The notes below the pieces were generated by a model. The model was given only the letters and a program-made list of their open reading frames with translations, searched no databases and had not been told where the DNA came from. Made by a program: the position numbers and the translations under genes. Positions 11,568 to 21,561 of a DNA stretch of 64,000 nucleotides are shown here, piece after piece. The stretch is from contig OW386288.2 of NCBI GenBank assembly GCA_936432065.2, positions 19,022,706 through 19,086,705 on the forward strand. The letters run 5' to 3'. Source of the stretch: Rutpela maculata. Its lineage: Eukaryota; Arthropoda; Insecta; Coleoptera; Cerambycidae. How positions within the stretch are numbered: the first letter of the stretch is position 1; each line of letters starts with the position of its first letter.

Positions 11568-11571
11568 GTTA
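11568..11571. repeat. Gypsy target-site duplication GTTA (left)
   Basis: GTTA immediately precedes the 5' LTR and is repeated directly after the 3' LTR at 17479-17482. A 4-bp duplication fits Ty3/gypsy integration. Confidence 0.8.
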
Positions 11572-11966
11572 TGTAATGTGTTACAACCCCTAGAATGATG
11601 TATTTGCACCTACTCGAAAAAGAACCTACCAGAAGATTCCAAAGTGACATCTGGAATTATCGAGAGAATGGTGGCGTCATCACAGAACAATCGAGATCTG
11701 TCATTTTTAGGTATAAAAGACCCGACCGCATTCTCGGCGAGTAGTTCAGAAAGTTCAGAAAATATAGAAAGTGAGGTTAAGAGTTTAATGATAAACAAAG
11801 TAAAAAACATTGTGATTTTAGTCAGTAAAGTGTATTTAAATTAATAATAGTATTGTGAAGTATCCAGTAAATATTTAATAGTGTGTTAGTGGACATCTCT
11901 TGTTATAATCTTTGGAACCCACGGAATTTGCAATGGGTAGTTTCCTAAGGGTGGAAACACGTGACA
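11572..11966 (+). repeat. 5' LTR
   Basis: 395 bp, TGTAATGTGTTACAACCC to ACACGTGACA. It contains GTATAAAAGA near 11711 as a likely TATA box. Compared with the 3' LTR it lacks two bases at AATATTTAATAGTG, so the AATAAA present in the 3' copy is missing here. Short open frames on both strands inside the LTR are shadows. Confidence 0.95.
11711..11718 (+). promoter_or_regulatory. TATA-like box in the 5' LTR
   Basis: GTATAAAA lies about 140 bp into the LTR and is conserved in the 3' LTR. Likely RNA polymerase II core promoter of the gypsy element, placed by sequence match only. Confidence 0.55.
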
Positions 11967-11969
11967 AAT

Positions 11970-11984
11970 TGGTGTCAGAAGCGG
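11970..11984 (+). other. Primer binding site (tRNA-Leu-like)
   Basis: TGGTGTCAGAAGCGG starts 3 nt after the LTR. It is complementary to a tRNA 3' end reading CCGCTTCTGACACCA. Animal leucine tRNAs end similarly, and several insect gypsy lineages use tRNA-Leu; the assignment to leucine is inference. Confidence 0.75.
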
Positions 11985-12400
11985 AATTTTATGACAAGAG
12001 GAGCTCTGAAGTTGTGCTGGAGTGTTCGAGAAGGATTCTCGAGGGTTAGTGCTAACACAGGACTAATTTACTGGACATTGTTCGAGGGTTATTTTCGAAC
12101 AGGAAAATAGTGTTAAGTGCATTTTTGAGACATTGAAGAACATTTTATTAGAACATTAGTGTGATAATTAATTCCTTTGAACTGAGAAGTGATAGAGACA
12201 CTGAAAAAGACTCATTTAGTGCGTGAAAATTTCTAGAACTTTTCTATTTGGACATTAGTGGAGATTAGTAAATTCTCTGAACTGGATAGTGACAAAAGAC
12301 TCTGAATAAGACTTTTTCGTGCTATTTCGAGATTTGTCTGGAAAGTTCCATTACCGATATTGACGTGACAGTTAAATTTATTTTATTTTAATTTCATCGT

Positions 12401-12661
12401 ATGCCCGTAACAACAAGAAGTATGGCATCCGATAAACAAATACAGGACTTATTCGAACAATTCCAAAAAATGATGGCGCAGCAACGGCAGGAAGACAAAG
12501 AAGAACAGGAGAAAAAACGTCAGGAAGAAAAAGAACAGCAAGAAAGAAGACGCCAAGAGGAGGAAAAACGGCGTCAAGAAGAAAGGGACGAATTAAAGAA
12601 AATTATGGAAGACCTGAAGATACGACAGCAAGAGAAGTGGAGCGACTTAAACGACAGTTGA
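12401..12661 (+). CDS. gypsy Gag, N-terminal coiled-coil part
   Basis: ATG at 12401 (MPVTTRSM). It is followed from about residue 25 by a very charged Q/E/K/R-rich stretch with RRQEEEKRRQ repeats, expected to form a coiled coil. The frame runs into a stop at 12659-12661, while the next Gag section continues one frame over from about 12620. A single-base indel therefore splits Gag here. The role is Gag assembly in the cytoplasmic particle. The leader between the PBS and this ATG is about 415 nt with no other convincing start. Confidence 0.8.
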   Translation: MPVTTRSMASDKQIQDLFEQFQKMMAQQRQEDKEEQEKKRQEEKEQQERRRQEEEKRRQEERDELKKIMEDLKIRQQEKWSDLNDS

Positions 12662-13263
12662 GAGATAGAGGAAGCCAGCAGGTGGTATCATCAGGTCACC
12701 GGTTAAAACCTCCCTCCTTTGACGGCCAAAGCTCATGGACAACGTACAAGAGGCAGTTTGAGGCAGCAGCGTGTGCGAACAACTGGGATAACGAGGAAAA
12801 GGCCATGGCATTAGTTCTGGCATTAAGGGGCCAGGCCTCAGAGTTGCTTCAGACTATCCCAGTGGATAAACAAAGGGACTTCAAAGTCTTGGAAGCTGCA
12901 TTGGACTTGAGATATGGCGACCAACATCTCGCCCAAGTATACCAAGCCCAGCTAAAATCACGAACACAAAAGGCTGGAGAGAGTTTACAGGAATTCGAAG
13001 CTGCGATAGAGAGACTGGCACACCTGGCGTATCCGAGTGCACCTAGAGAATTTCAGGAACAATTAGCCGTAGGGGCCTTTTTAGATGGCATAAGGGACGA
13101 AGAGGTCAGGCGAGTTCTGAGGCTGACAAGACACCAAAGTAGTAGCGAAGCTTTGGTGCGTGCACTCGAAGTAGAAGCCGCTTACAGGGATACGCCAAGG
13201 TCAAGAGTGCGAGCTGTGACTCTCGAAGAATCACAACCAGAAATGAACCAAACCCCATGTTGA
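12637..13263 (+). CDS. gypsy Gag, capsid region
   Basis: Frame open from about 12620. It carries PPSFDGQSSWTTYKRQFEAA, typical of the start of retrotransposon capsid N-terminal domains, then ALRGQASELLQTIP, LEAALDLRYG and ESLQEFEAAIERLAHLAYP, matching the retrotransposon gag domain layout, and a C-terminal lobe with AVGAFLDGIRD. It ends at a stop right after MNQTPC. The downstream nucleocapsid is one frame over, joined at a CCCC run near 13252-13255, where one missing base explains the shift. The protein packages the element RNA. Confidence 0.85.
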   Translation: MERLKRQLRDRGSQQVVSSGHRLKPPSFDGQSSWTTYKRQFEAAACANNWDNEEKAMALVLALRGQASELLQTIPVDKQRDFKVLEAALDLRYGDQHLAQVYQAQLKSRTQKAGESLQEFEAAIERLAHLAYPSAPREFQEQLAVGAFLDGIRDEEVRRVLRLTRHQSSSEALVRALEVEAAYRDTPRSRVRAVTLEESQPEMNQTPC

Positions 13264-13469
13264 CAGAAATACAGAAAATGTTCACCAAATTATGTGATAA
13301 ATTGGATGGCCTCGGGAAGCAAGAAAAACAACAAAATAGAGGAAAGCCTAGCGGAGGTATTAAATGTTTCAACTGCGGCAAGGTAGGACATATGAAACGG
13401 GACTGTCGACAGCAGAACTCGGAGAGTCGAGTAAATGCTGTGAATGTAGAAGAGAAGCAGGAAAACTAA
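13257..13469 (+). CDS. gypsy Gag, nucleocapsid zinc knuckle
   Basis: Contains CFNCGKVGHMKRDC, a perfect CX2CX4HX4C retroviral-type zinc knuckle that binds nucleic acid. It is preceded by a lysine/glutamine-rich linker and ends with a stop at 13467-13469. Pol overlaps it in the -1 frame for roughly 100 nt, the usual arrangement for ribosomal frameshifting between Gag and Pol. I did not identify a textbook slippery heptamer. Confidence 0.85.
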   Translation: MLTEIQKMFTKLCDKLDGLGKQEKQQNRGKPSGGIKCFNCGKVGHMKRDCRQQNSESRVNAVNVEEKQEN

Positions 13470-15421
13470 AGATAGCCAGCACCAAGGGGGCTGTGCTGGC
13501 TAAGGAATGCGGTGCCCCCAGAGAAGTAAAGATTTCCCAGCTCCAAAGAATTCCAAGTAGTCTGTTGTTGCAAGGATATGTGAATGGAAGAAAATGCGTG
13601 TTTACTATTGACACCGGTGCTACGTCATCAATAGTGCGGCCAGGGTTTATATCAGGCTTGCAGATTGACAAGAAGCAAAATGGAGTAATCATTCGGACAG
13701 CCACGGGGGACAGGGCTGCGGTCCACGGAGAGGTCAACTTGGAACTGCAGGTTGGACGGTTGAGGTTCAATTACAAGGTGATTGTGGCTGACATTATGGA
13801 TGATTTCATTTTGGGTCTAGACATCATGGGAGAGCAGGGATTCATTGTTGACGTAGGGGAGCGAGTCTTAAAAATTGGAAATGAGGAATTTATTCTGGCA
13901 ACCACAGACGACCAATTCCATAAAGCAAGGTTGTTAACAACACAGACGATTAAGATTCCTGCTCATTCGGAACAAATGATCGATGCTGCCTTAGAAGGAA
14001 ATCCTGGAGGGTACCGTGTTGGCCTAGTTGAAGATGACGAATCGATTAAGTCCCTACCCAATATTATTGTGGCGAGAACTTTAACCCGGACTAAAGACAA
14101 AATCCCAATTAGAGTCGTTAATTTAAATTCCCACTCGGTGACAATTAAGGAAGGCAAACCAATTGGCTCCTATGAACCGGTCACATGGGTAGCGAGGTGC
14201 GAGGAACAAACAGAGGGGAGTTCGTCTACGAAAATAGACCAGGAAGTTTTGACCTTGCTGAGTACCCAGTTGGAGCATTTATCTGAGGATGAACGAAGGG
14301 AGGCAATCAAGTTCCTAGAAAAGGAAAGTTCAGTATTTGCCAAGAATACAGAGGCCCTTACAAAAACAGACATAGTCCAGCATCGGATAAATACTGGCGA
14401 CTCACCAGCTATTCGACAACCACCTAGGAGGCTTCCATTAGCGAAACAAGAGGATGCCTCGGCAATGATAAACAAGATGCTGCAAGATGGAGTCATTGAG
14501 GAGTCAACGAGTCCCTGGTCATCGCCAGTAGTTTTGGTTGCCAAGAAGGACGGAACATTAAGATTTTGTGTCGATTATCGAAAATTAAATGATGTCACGA
14601 AGAAAGACAGTTACCCATTACCACGAATTGACGACACGTTAACCACGTTGGCAGGCTCACGATGGTTTTCTACGTTAGACCTTAGGAGTGGATACTGGCA
14701 AGTGGGGCTTCATCCTGATGATAAAGAAAAGACAGCGTTTTCAGCAGGCAGTGGTCTTTATCCATTTACCGTGATGCCTTTTGGACTTTGCAATGCGCCA
14801 GCTACCTTTGAAAGACTGATGGAGTTCGTGCTGCGAGGGCTAACCTGGAGGACGTGCCTGGTTTACCTTGACGACGTGCTTGTTATGGGACAGGACTTTA
14901 CAGAACATTTGAAAAATCTTCAAGAAGTATTTGGGCGAGTCAGGAATGCCCATCTGAAGTTGAACTCGAAGAAGTGCCTGCTATTCCAGAAAGAAGTCAA
15001 ATTTCTTGGTCACGTGGTGTCTTCGGATGGAATACAAACAGACCCCGACAAAATTTCTGCTGTACGAGATTGGCCAAGACCATCTAACGTTCATGAAGTA
15101 CGGAGCTTCCTTGGCCTCTGCACTTATTATAGGCGCTTTGTGGAAGGGTTTGCAGAAATTGCGAAGCCATTACACCGGCTGACAGAAGAGAAAGTGCAGT
15201 ACCAATGGACACCGGAATGTGAAACGGCATGGAGAAAATTGAAGGCAGCTCTATGCACTGGTCCTGTGCTAGCGTACCCACAACGGGAAGGACTTTTTAT
15301 TTTAGACACGGATGCCAGCAATTCTTCGGTCGGTTGTGTACTGTCTCAAATCCAGAATGGGCAGGAAAGAGTGATCGAGTACTTCAGCAAGGTGCTGAAC
15401 CGGAAAGAAACTATTGTGTAA
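13364..15421 (+). CDS. gypsy Pol: protease and reverse transcriptase (and start of RNase H)
   Basis: Aspartic protease with FTIDTGATSSIV at about residues 80-91 (catalytic DTG) and later ILGLDIMG. After a linker, reverse transcriptase has FCVDYRKLND, the first catalytic aspartate in STLDLRSGYWQV, FGLCNAPATF and catalytic YLDDVLVMG near residue 500. The RNase H domain begins with FILDTDASNSSVGCVL, and the frame stops at 15419-15421 in the middle of it. The rest of RNase H continues one frame over, a one-base break near 15405-15420. The true N-terminus would be made by frameshift from Gag, so the listed start is just the frame opening. Confidence 0.9.
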   Translation: MFQLRQGRTYETGLSTAELGESSKCCECRREAGKLKIASTKGAVLAKECGAPREVKISQLQRIPSSLLLQGYVNGRKCVFTIDTGATSSIVRPGFISGLQIDKKQNGVIIRTATGDRAAVHGEVNLELQVGRLRFNYKVIVADIMDDFILGLDIMGEQGFIVDVGERVLKIGNEEFILATTDDQFHKARLLTTQTIKIPAHSEQMIDAALEGNPGGYRVGLVEDDESIKSLPNIIVARTLTRTKDKIPIRVVNLNSHSVTIKEGKPIGSYEPVTWVARCEEQTEGSSSTKIDQEVLTLLSTQLEHLSEDERREAIKFLEKESSVFAKNTEALTKTDIVQHRINTGDSPAIRQPPRRLPLAKQEDASAMINKMLQDGVIEESTSPWSSPVVLVAKKDGTLRFCVDYRKLNDVTKKDSYPLPRIDDTLTTLAGSRWFSTLDLRSGYWQVGLHPDDKEKTAFSAGSGLYPFTVMPFGLCNAPATFERLMEFVLRGLTWRTCLVYLDDVLVMGQDFTEHLKNLQEVFGRVRNAHLKLNSKKCLLFQKEVKFLGHVVSSDGIQTDPDKISAVRDWPRPSNVHEVRSFLGLCTYYRRFVEGFAEIAKPLHRLTEEKVQYQWTPECETAWRKLKAALCTGPVLAYPQREGLFILDTDASNSSVGCVLSQIQNGQERVIEYFSKVLNRKETIV

Positions 15422-17070
15422 CCCGGAAAGAGTTACTGGCCATCGTTAAATCAGTGGACCATTTTCATAAATATCTTTATGGACGACATTTCAAGATTCG
15501 CACCGACCATGCTGCATTAAAATGGCTGTTGCAGTTGAAAACCCCTGAAGGTCAACTGGCTCGTTGGATAGAACGGCTGCAACAGTATGATTTCAAAATC
15601 GAACATCGACCTGGAAGATCTCATAAGAACGCAGACGCTTTATCTAGAAGACCATGCAAGGAAGATTGCAAGCACTGCCACCACGTTGAGAAATTTCAGG
15701 GTACGGTGGCCGTCAACACTATTAAAATAGAGGTTCCGGATGATTGGACAACTGAAGCCCTTAGACAAGAACAACTGAATGACACAGAGATTGGGGTTAT
15801 ATTGAGAGCAAAAGAGAAAGGAATTCGACCAGCGTGGAAGGATGTTTCGGACAAGGCAGTTGGATTGAAGGCTTTGTGGGCCCAATGGGATTCACTCAAA
15901 GTTATGAACGGGCTGCTAAAGAGAGCTTGGGAAAGCCCGGATGGCAAGGAAGTTGTTATGCGTCAAGTGATTCCCAGGTGTCGAGTACCGAAAGTACTTC
16001 AGGAAGTGCATAATGGAGCATCCGGTGGACACTTCGGCGTTAATAAGACCCTGAATAAAGGACGAGAACGATTTTATTGGGTAAATAGTCGTCAGGATGT
16101 GGAAGCTTGGTGTCGCAATTGCAAAATTTGTGCAGCAAGTAAGGGACCGCAGACTAGAAGTAGAGGTGCAATGAAACAATATAACGTCGGAGCTCCTTTC
16201 GAGAGGATTGCGATCGATATAGCAGGCCCATTCCCAGTAACCAAGGACGGTAACAAGTATATACTGGTTGCCATGGACTATTTTAGTAAGTGGCCAGAGG
16301 CCTATGCAATTCCAAACCAAGAAGCAGTCACTGTTGCCAAAGTCTTGGTAAATAATTTGATATGTCGGTTTGGTGTACCCCTGGAGCTGCACTCAGATCA
16401 AGGGAGGAACTTTGAGTCAGGGGTGTTTCAGCAAATCTGCAAGTTATTGGGGATACACAAAACACGGACAACAGCCCTTCACCCGCAATCAGATGGAATG
16501 GTGGAACGACATAACAAGACCATGAAAGAACATCTCTCTAAAGTGGTTCATAAGAATCAACGTGATTGGGATCTCCACATACCGTTCTTCCTCATGGCAT
16601 ACAGAGCTGCTATCCACGAGTCTACGAAACAAACACCAGCCCGTGTAGTATTTGGACATGAGATCAGACTGCCATGTGATTTGATTTTCGGAACACCAGG
16701 CGGAGAACAGCTTCCTGTGAACAGCTATGTGGATGAAATGAGTGAACGGCTAAGAAATGTTCATGAGCTGGTTAGAGACCAAATCACCATAGCCAGTGAC
16801 CGAATGAAGGCTCGATACGACCGTAAGGGTAGTTCAGAAGGGTTCAAGGCAGGAGATCTGGTTTGGCTGTATAACCCACAGCGAAAGAAAGGGAAGTCAC
16901 CGAAACTTCAACCTCCTTGGGAAGGACCTTATACTGTTATTACCCGAATTAATGATGTCGTCTATCGGATTCAACGAAACAAAAAGTCCAAGATGAAGAT
17001 CGTACACTTGGATAGACTGGCGAAGTACGTGAAAGAGGCTGAACTGCCTGACCGGGACGTTCAGGCTTAA
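15400..17070 (+). CDS. gypsy Pol: RNase H end and integrase
   Basis: Opens inside RNase H with NYCVTRKELLAIV and RTDHAALKWL, then an integrase with the HHCC zinc-binding module (HNGASGGHFG ... WCRNCKICAA). The catalytic DDE core follows: IAIDIAGPFP, then HSDQGRNFES, then DGMVERHNKTMKE, all three acidic residues present. A C-terminal GPY/F-type module (PWEGPYTVI, KMKIVHLDRL) is present. The stop at 17068-17070 lies 11 bp before the 3' LTR, leaving no room for env. The frame is open further upstream to about 15229 but the real junction is near 15405-15420. Confidence 0.9.
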   Translation, partial: PERNYCVTRKELLAIVKSVDHFHKYLYGRHFKIRTDHAALKWLLQLKTPEGQLARWIERLQQYDFKIEHRPGRSHKNADALSRRPCKEDCKHCHHVEKFQGTVAVNTIKIEVPDDWTTEALRQEQLNDTEIGVILRAKEKGIRPAWKDVSDKAVGLKALWAQWDSLKVMNGLLKRAWESPDGKEVVMRQVIPRCRVPKVLQEVHNGASGGHFGVNKTLNKGRERFYWVNSRQDVEAWCRNCKICAASKGPQTRSRGAMKQYNVGAPFERIAIDIAGPFPVTKDGNKYILVAMDYFSKWPEAYAIPNQEAVTVAKVLVNNLICRFGVPLELHSDQGRNFESGVFQQICKLLGIHKTRTTALHPQSDGMVERHNKTMKEHLSKVVHKNQRDWDLHIPFFLMAYRAAIHESTKQTPARVVFGHEIRLPCDLIFGTPGGEQLPVNSYVDEMSERLRNVHELVRDQITIASDRMKARYDRKGSSEGFKAGDLVWLYNPQRKKGKSPKLQPPWEGPYTVITRINDVVYRIQRNKKSKMKIVHLDRLAKYVKEAELPDRDVQA

Positions 17071-17081
17071 GGAGGGGGCAG
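17071..17081 (+). other. Polypurine tract
   Basis: GGAGGGGGCAG directly precedes the 3' LTR and is the expected plus-strand primer site for reverse transcription. Confidence 0.85.
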
Positions 17082-17478
17082 TGTAATGTGTTACAACCCC
17101 TAGAATGATGTATTTGCACCTACTCGAAAAAGAACCTACCAGAAGATTCCAAAGTGACATCTGGAATTATCGAGAGAATGGTGGCGTCATCACAGAACAA
17201 TCGAGATCTGTCATTTTTAGGTATAAAAGACCCGACCGCATTCTCGGCGAGTAGTTCAGAAAGTTCAGAAAATATAGAAAGTGAGGTTAAGAGTTTAATG
17301 ATAAACAAAGTAATAAACATTGTGATTTTAGTCAGTAAAGTGTATTTAAATTAATAATAGTATTGTGAAGTATCCAGTAAATATTTAATAAAGTGTGTTA
17401 GTGGACATCTCTTGTTATAATCTTTGGAACCCACGGAATTTGCAAGGGGTAGTTTCCTAAGGGTGGAAACACGTGACA
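17082..17478 (+). repeat. 3' LTR
   Basis: 397 bp, TG...CA. Differs from the 5' LTR at two single bases (TAATAAAC vs TAAAAAAC; AAGGGG vs AATGGG) and by 2 bp that here create AATAAA at 17387-17392, a likely polyadenylation signal. Confidence 0.95.
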
Positions 17479-17495
17479 GTTATATAACACATAAA

Positions 17496-18488
17496 CAGAG
17501 CTGGGCAAATAAGTACTTACAAATACCTCATAAGTATTTAAATATTAGAAAGTATTTAAATACCGAGTATTTAAATACTTCTTGCAACAAGTATTTGTAT
17601 TTATACTTGCAAATACTTTATCTGAAATATTTACTACTTAGTATTTGTGAAAATGATCCTAAAGTATTTATAAATACTTAAACTATTTAAATACCTGGGA
17701 AGTATTTAAATACTTCTAAAAAAGTATTTAAATCAATTTCTGACAGTATTTAAATACTTTCAGAAGTATTTGAATCTCAAAAGTATTTAAATAAATACAA
17801 CAAATATAATCAAATACACCAGGGAGACAGGCAGATACTCGTCAAGAATCAAGACATGTACTGTACTATGTAGTTAATAAATACATTGCATTATTCAGTC
17901 TGCAGCCATCCACGTCTTAATTCCCAGGAAGTTGGTTGAGAGCAGACATAGACAGTAAGTGTTAACTGTTAATGTATATGTTTTGTGGTTTTGACAGAGA
18001 ACAGTTGAACTAGTGCCATAGTCTCTGTGCTTTATTTGGGTATTTGCAGAAGACGCAAAGGTCTAGCTCTACGGATAAATAAAAGTCCAATACCCAACTA
18101 GAACTGATTAAGTATAGAGGTATTAAAATAGTGTTGTAGAAGTTCATGAAAGTCATGAAACCTAAAATGTTCACACCTCAAATAGTCAAATAGTATTTAA
18201 TATTATAATAATAATAATGATGACGTTTGAATGCTGTACACTTGGACAGACCGTGGAGGTACGTTTTGCTGTACGTCCAAGCATGCTGTACATACCATTA
18301 AAATTCCGGACAATACAGCGAAATTCCGTACGTATGGTCAGTCAATAATAACATTTAATTACTTTTGTTATTTATTATTTAAATACTTTTATCTTTTGAA
18401 AATATTTAATATTTAAATACTTTCAATTTTCTGAAATTATTTAGTATTTAATATTTAAATACTTTTTCAAAGTATTTGCCCGGCTCTG
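17496..18488. mobile_element. hAT-type MITE, 993 bp
   Basis: Terminal inverted repeats CAGAGCTGGGCAAATA (left) and, inverted, CAGAGCCGGGCAAATA (right), with a perfect 8-bp target-site duplication CACATAAA at 17488-17495 and 18489-18496. These termini and TSD length are diagnostic of hAT. Subterminal zones at both ends are packed with AGTATTTAAATACTT palindromes, probably transposase-binding motifs. No transposase coding region is visible, so it depends on a helper elsewhere. It inserted 17 bp from the gypsy 3' LTR. Confidence 0.9.
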
Positions 18489-19554
18489 CACATAAACTCA
18501 AAAAAAGCAAAATTTTCAAGATGTTTGGGTCTTTTTTTTTACATTTTTAGGAAGCAATAAAAAATTGGCCAAAATTTGGCTAATTTCAACATGCTGGTAA
18601 ATTTGTAAATGTGAATATTTTTATTCCTAACTTTTTCTGCATTGAACTAAAAGATAATATATTTATAACTTCTATTAAAATCAGTTATTTTTTATGGACC
18701 TGTGAACAGTTAGAGATGCAAAAAATTAAGAGATAACTATATTATATTGTTATTTTTATATACTAATAAAAAATATCAATAGCCCTCAAAAATGGCAACA
18801 CAAGAGAGTATTTTATATCCCCTTTAAAACCCATTTAGATTTTTCTTAATAGCTTGTATGGTTTTCGAGTAATTCAATTTTTTCTATAGGCCGCGGGCAA
18901 AAAAATTCAAATACCTAAACGAAAATTCATGCGCATTAAAAATACAAATTTTGGAATTTTTTTCAATATCGATTTTCTCGAAAACCATGGCATATACAAC
19001 AAAATTACAATAGGACTTTTTTTAGGAAATTAGTCAAGCTTTCTTTTTTATTATGAGTAATTTTTTTACATCTTCAACGGTTAGCGTGTTATCAGTAAAA
19101 TAAGTCTTTTTTCACCGAAGGGGTGGTTTTTTGGGGGGGTTGCGCGGCACCCCCAGAACGGATTTTTGTGGTTACTGAACTTGACAGTTACTGAAGGAAA
19201 ATTTCAGATAATATTTTTATAATTATTGGACTAATATAAAATTAATAATTTACAAATAAACAAAGTAACTCACAAGGTTTAGCCTGCACGTTGGTGATTT
19301 TATTTATAACAAGTTTAATACTTCATATGTGATTATAGTGTAAATACAGTGAAAGGTATGATATATAATATAGAGCAACACAAAGTAAAAAAATGGTTGA
19401 AAAAGCAAAAAAAAAATAATCGTAAAAAACAATGAAAGAAACTGCCTGTTAATTAACGGGCATCTAAATTATCGGTTTATATTGGGCCCCTCCAAACCGT
19501 ACGCCTTTCAATTCAAGCATTTTTTACGAGCATGCGTTGTTTTTGAGATATTTT

Positions 19555-19972
19555 GTTGTGTACAGACACTAAATCACAATATTTTTTTCACCCCCTTTTA
19601 TAAGGAGGTGGGGATAGTAATGCGGGTGGCTAATGCCAAACATTCTTTTGAGACATTAGCTTCTCTTGTATAAATACCAATTTTATGAATTCTTTCCTGC
19701 TTGATTTACCTATTTACCCCAATTTACACCCTAATCCTTCAACGAAATAGAATGAAAATATCTAGTTCCAGTTCGTTAAAATACATACGTTTACCAAATT
19801 TCAAGACAATATCTTAAGCGGATTCGGAGTGATCGTGCGCACAAAAAAAAGTTACAAACCGACAGACTGGCAGAAGACAGACAGATTTTTTTTTACTTTC
19901 TAAGCCCATTTGAACAATAAAAATTTTAAAAAATTTGTTTGTCGTTACTATACTTCTACTGGATGTGGAATA
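19555..19972 (-). repeat. R725 interspersed repeat, copy C (truncated, diverged)
   Basis: Begins within the repeat at ACACTAAATCACAAT and ends at the hairpin TTCTACTGGATGTGGAA. It lacks the ACCGCTGCCC end. More diverged than copies B and H. Confidence 0.65.
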
Positions 19973-21561
19973 AAAATTTGGTATTTTGTTTTAGTTTTTG
20001 TGGTTGTATGTGGAATGATGATAATATGAAAATATTAACGCGTTCATCAAAATTTAAGGAAATTCCTTCCTCTATCACACTTCCAATTTCCCTTCTCCTC
20101 GACTTTATTTTAATTCTCCTTTTCCTCATTCACATCATCTTGGCAGACGTTTTACGATCCATTAATTATTCCACTTTAAGTTGACCTTCATTTACTGTGT
20201 GGCAAGTCTGACGGCATAATGCCATATGTCGTGGTTGCCTGTTAGACGTACAGCATCACCAAAGCTTCTTCCCATTAAATTGTCGGTGACATCAACCTAA
20301 CGTATCTTCATCTCTTGTCATCTGATTTTTCCTGTTTTGATTAATATCATGTATATTTTTTATGTATGATGCAGGAATATTGATGTATTAGCATTTTTCC
20401 TTATAATTATGCCCCAAACTCTATAAATTTCTCAAGTTTTAGTTACTATAATGTGTCGAATGGCAGTCCTTTAGATGTTTTTTTTTTAATGCCTTATTTA
20501 GATTAACGTCCTGGCGAAGTTTAGCAATAAAAATTCTTATTTTGTACTCTACGGGATTCAGTTTTCGAAAAAGAAAATACTATACAAGTAAACGATGTAG
20601 TAAGCTGAAGGCCCTGTTAGTGCAAGTATTAGAACGATATATCTACTTACTTCGAGCACTGGTGTATAAAATTATCACGACGCGGTCGGTAGGTTGTACA
20701 TACAAGGTGTGTTACAACTTTCTGTATTTCCGCAACTATTACTATTACAAGTTTAACTGGGAATTTTTTGGTACATATATCGATTTATCATTGTGCTCCA
20801 TAGAATCGTAGTTTAGTATCTTCCTACATCTTCAGCATGTGCGCGTGCGCTGACCTCACAGATTTTGAGACCTTAAGAAAAACAAACAGCTGTCATTGAT
20901 TCATCCACCCATTGAACGTTTTTCTTTAAAGTGAATTTTGCTGTGTTTCTGACATTTACAAATTTAAAGTTGGATTATTTAACATTTACAACTATTCTTA
21001 AGACTATTATATCAACAATTTAGTTCACCAGGATGACGGTTAATTCGTATTTTGCCCACGATGTAGGGGTTATGTGCACGGAAAAAGTTGCTGCCGTTGA
21101 ATTAAATCCTTATATTTTGAGTGAAAAACACTTTAGTACAAACATTGATGTATTTTATTTTAAATTGTGAATTACTTGTTTTTTTGGAAGAAGCGTGTAG
21201 ACAGAAAGATGAGTTCAAAGCACTCAAAAGTCTAAAAGCTCTTTGTCGTTTCGTGAAAGAAGTACTCTGCAAGAAATTTACAGGATAAAAGTTTGTTGCA
21301 ATAATCAACCATTTTTTTCACATGTTTTCCTAATAAATGTTACTATATAAATTATAACTAACATACAAATTCATTTTTCAGGTTATGAACTCTTAGAATT
21401 ATCAACAAAATTTGTTGATTCCTTGGACTCTTGCAGATTCAAATGGTTTCTTAGTACTCATTGTGATTATGTTACTAGATTAGACAAAACATGTTCACTA
21501 CTCAGTGACAGAAAGTCTTTTCTTTTAGTTTAGCAGTAAACGTGGCTATGGTCGACGGGTT
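19973..21561. other. No gene recognised
   Basis: AT-rich. Short open stretches at 21033-21167 (ATG, 44 codons) and 21189-21287 are separated by stops. A TTTTTCAG acceptor-like site at 21375-21382 precedes another open stretch to about 21533. These could be exon relics, but no family is recognised and they may be chance. Confidence 0.3.

Larger units (their letters stand above)
11572..17478 (+). mobile_element. Ty3/gypsy LTR retrotransposon, nearly complete
   Basis: 5907 bp, LTR-gag-PR-RT-RH-IN-LTR. This gene order is diagnostic of Ty3/gypsy. The LTRs start TG and end CA and differ by two substitutions and one 2-bp indel over ~396 bp, indicating recent insertion. There is no envelope-like frame after integrase: the pol stop at 17068-17070 is directly followed by the polypurine tract. 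Gag and pol are spread over five frames. The gag-pol overlap in the -1 frame may be programmed; the other shifts look like single-base indels. A solo LTR of the same family sits at 31161-31560. Confidence 0.95.
10720..19213. mobile_element. Non-coding long-TIR element, interrupted by gypsy and hAT insertions
   Basis: 10720-11010 and about 18930-19213 are inverted relatives sharing GGGGGTGCCGCGCAACCCCC, CCAAAAAACCACCCCTT, AAGAAAGCTTGACT and the GGTTTTCGAGAAAAT block. Removing the gypsy element (with its 4-bp TSD) and the hAT MITE (with its 8-bp TSD) leaves about 1.6 kb of AT-rich DNA without coding capacity. It therefore reads as a non-autonomous element or MITE that later served as a landing site. 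Superfamily is not evident, and exact ends and TSD are unclear. Confidence 0.6.

Noticed and set aside
11610..11844. 66-codon ORFs on both strands, repeated at 17120-17354
   Set aside because: They lie in the gypsy LTRs and simply reflect stop-poor LTR sequence.
17070..17081. Envelope gene in the gypsy element
   Set aside because: Only 11 bp separate the pol stop from the 3' LTR.
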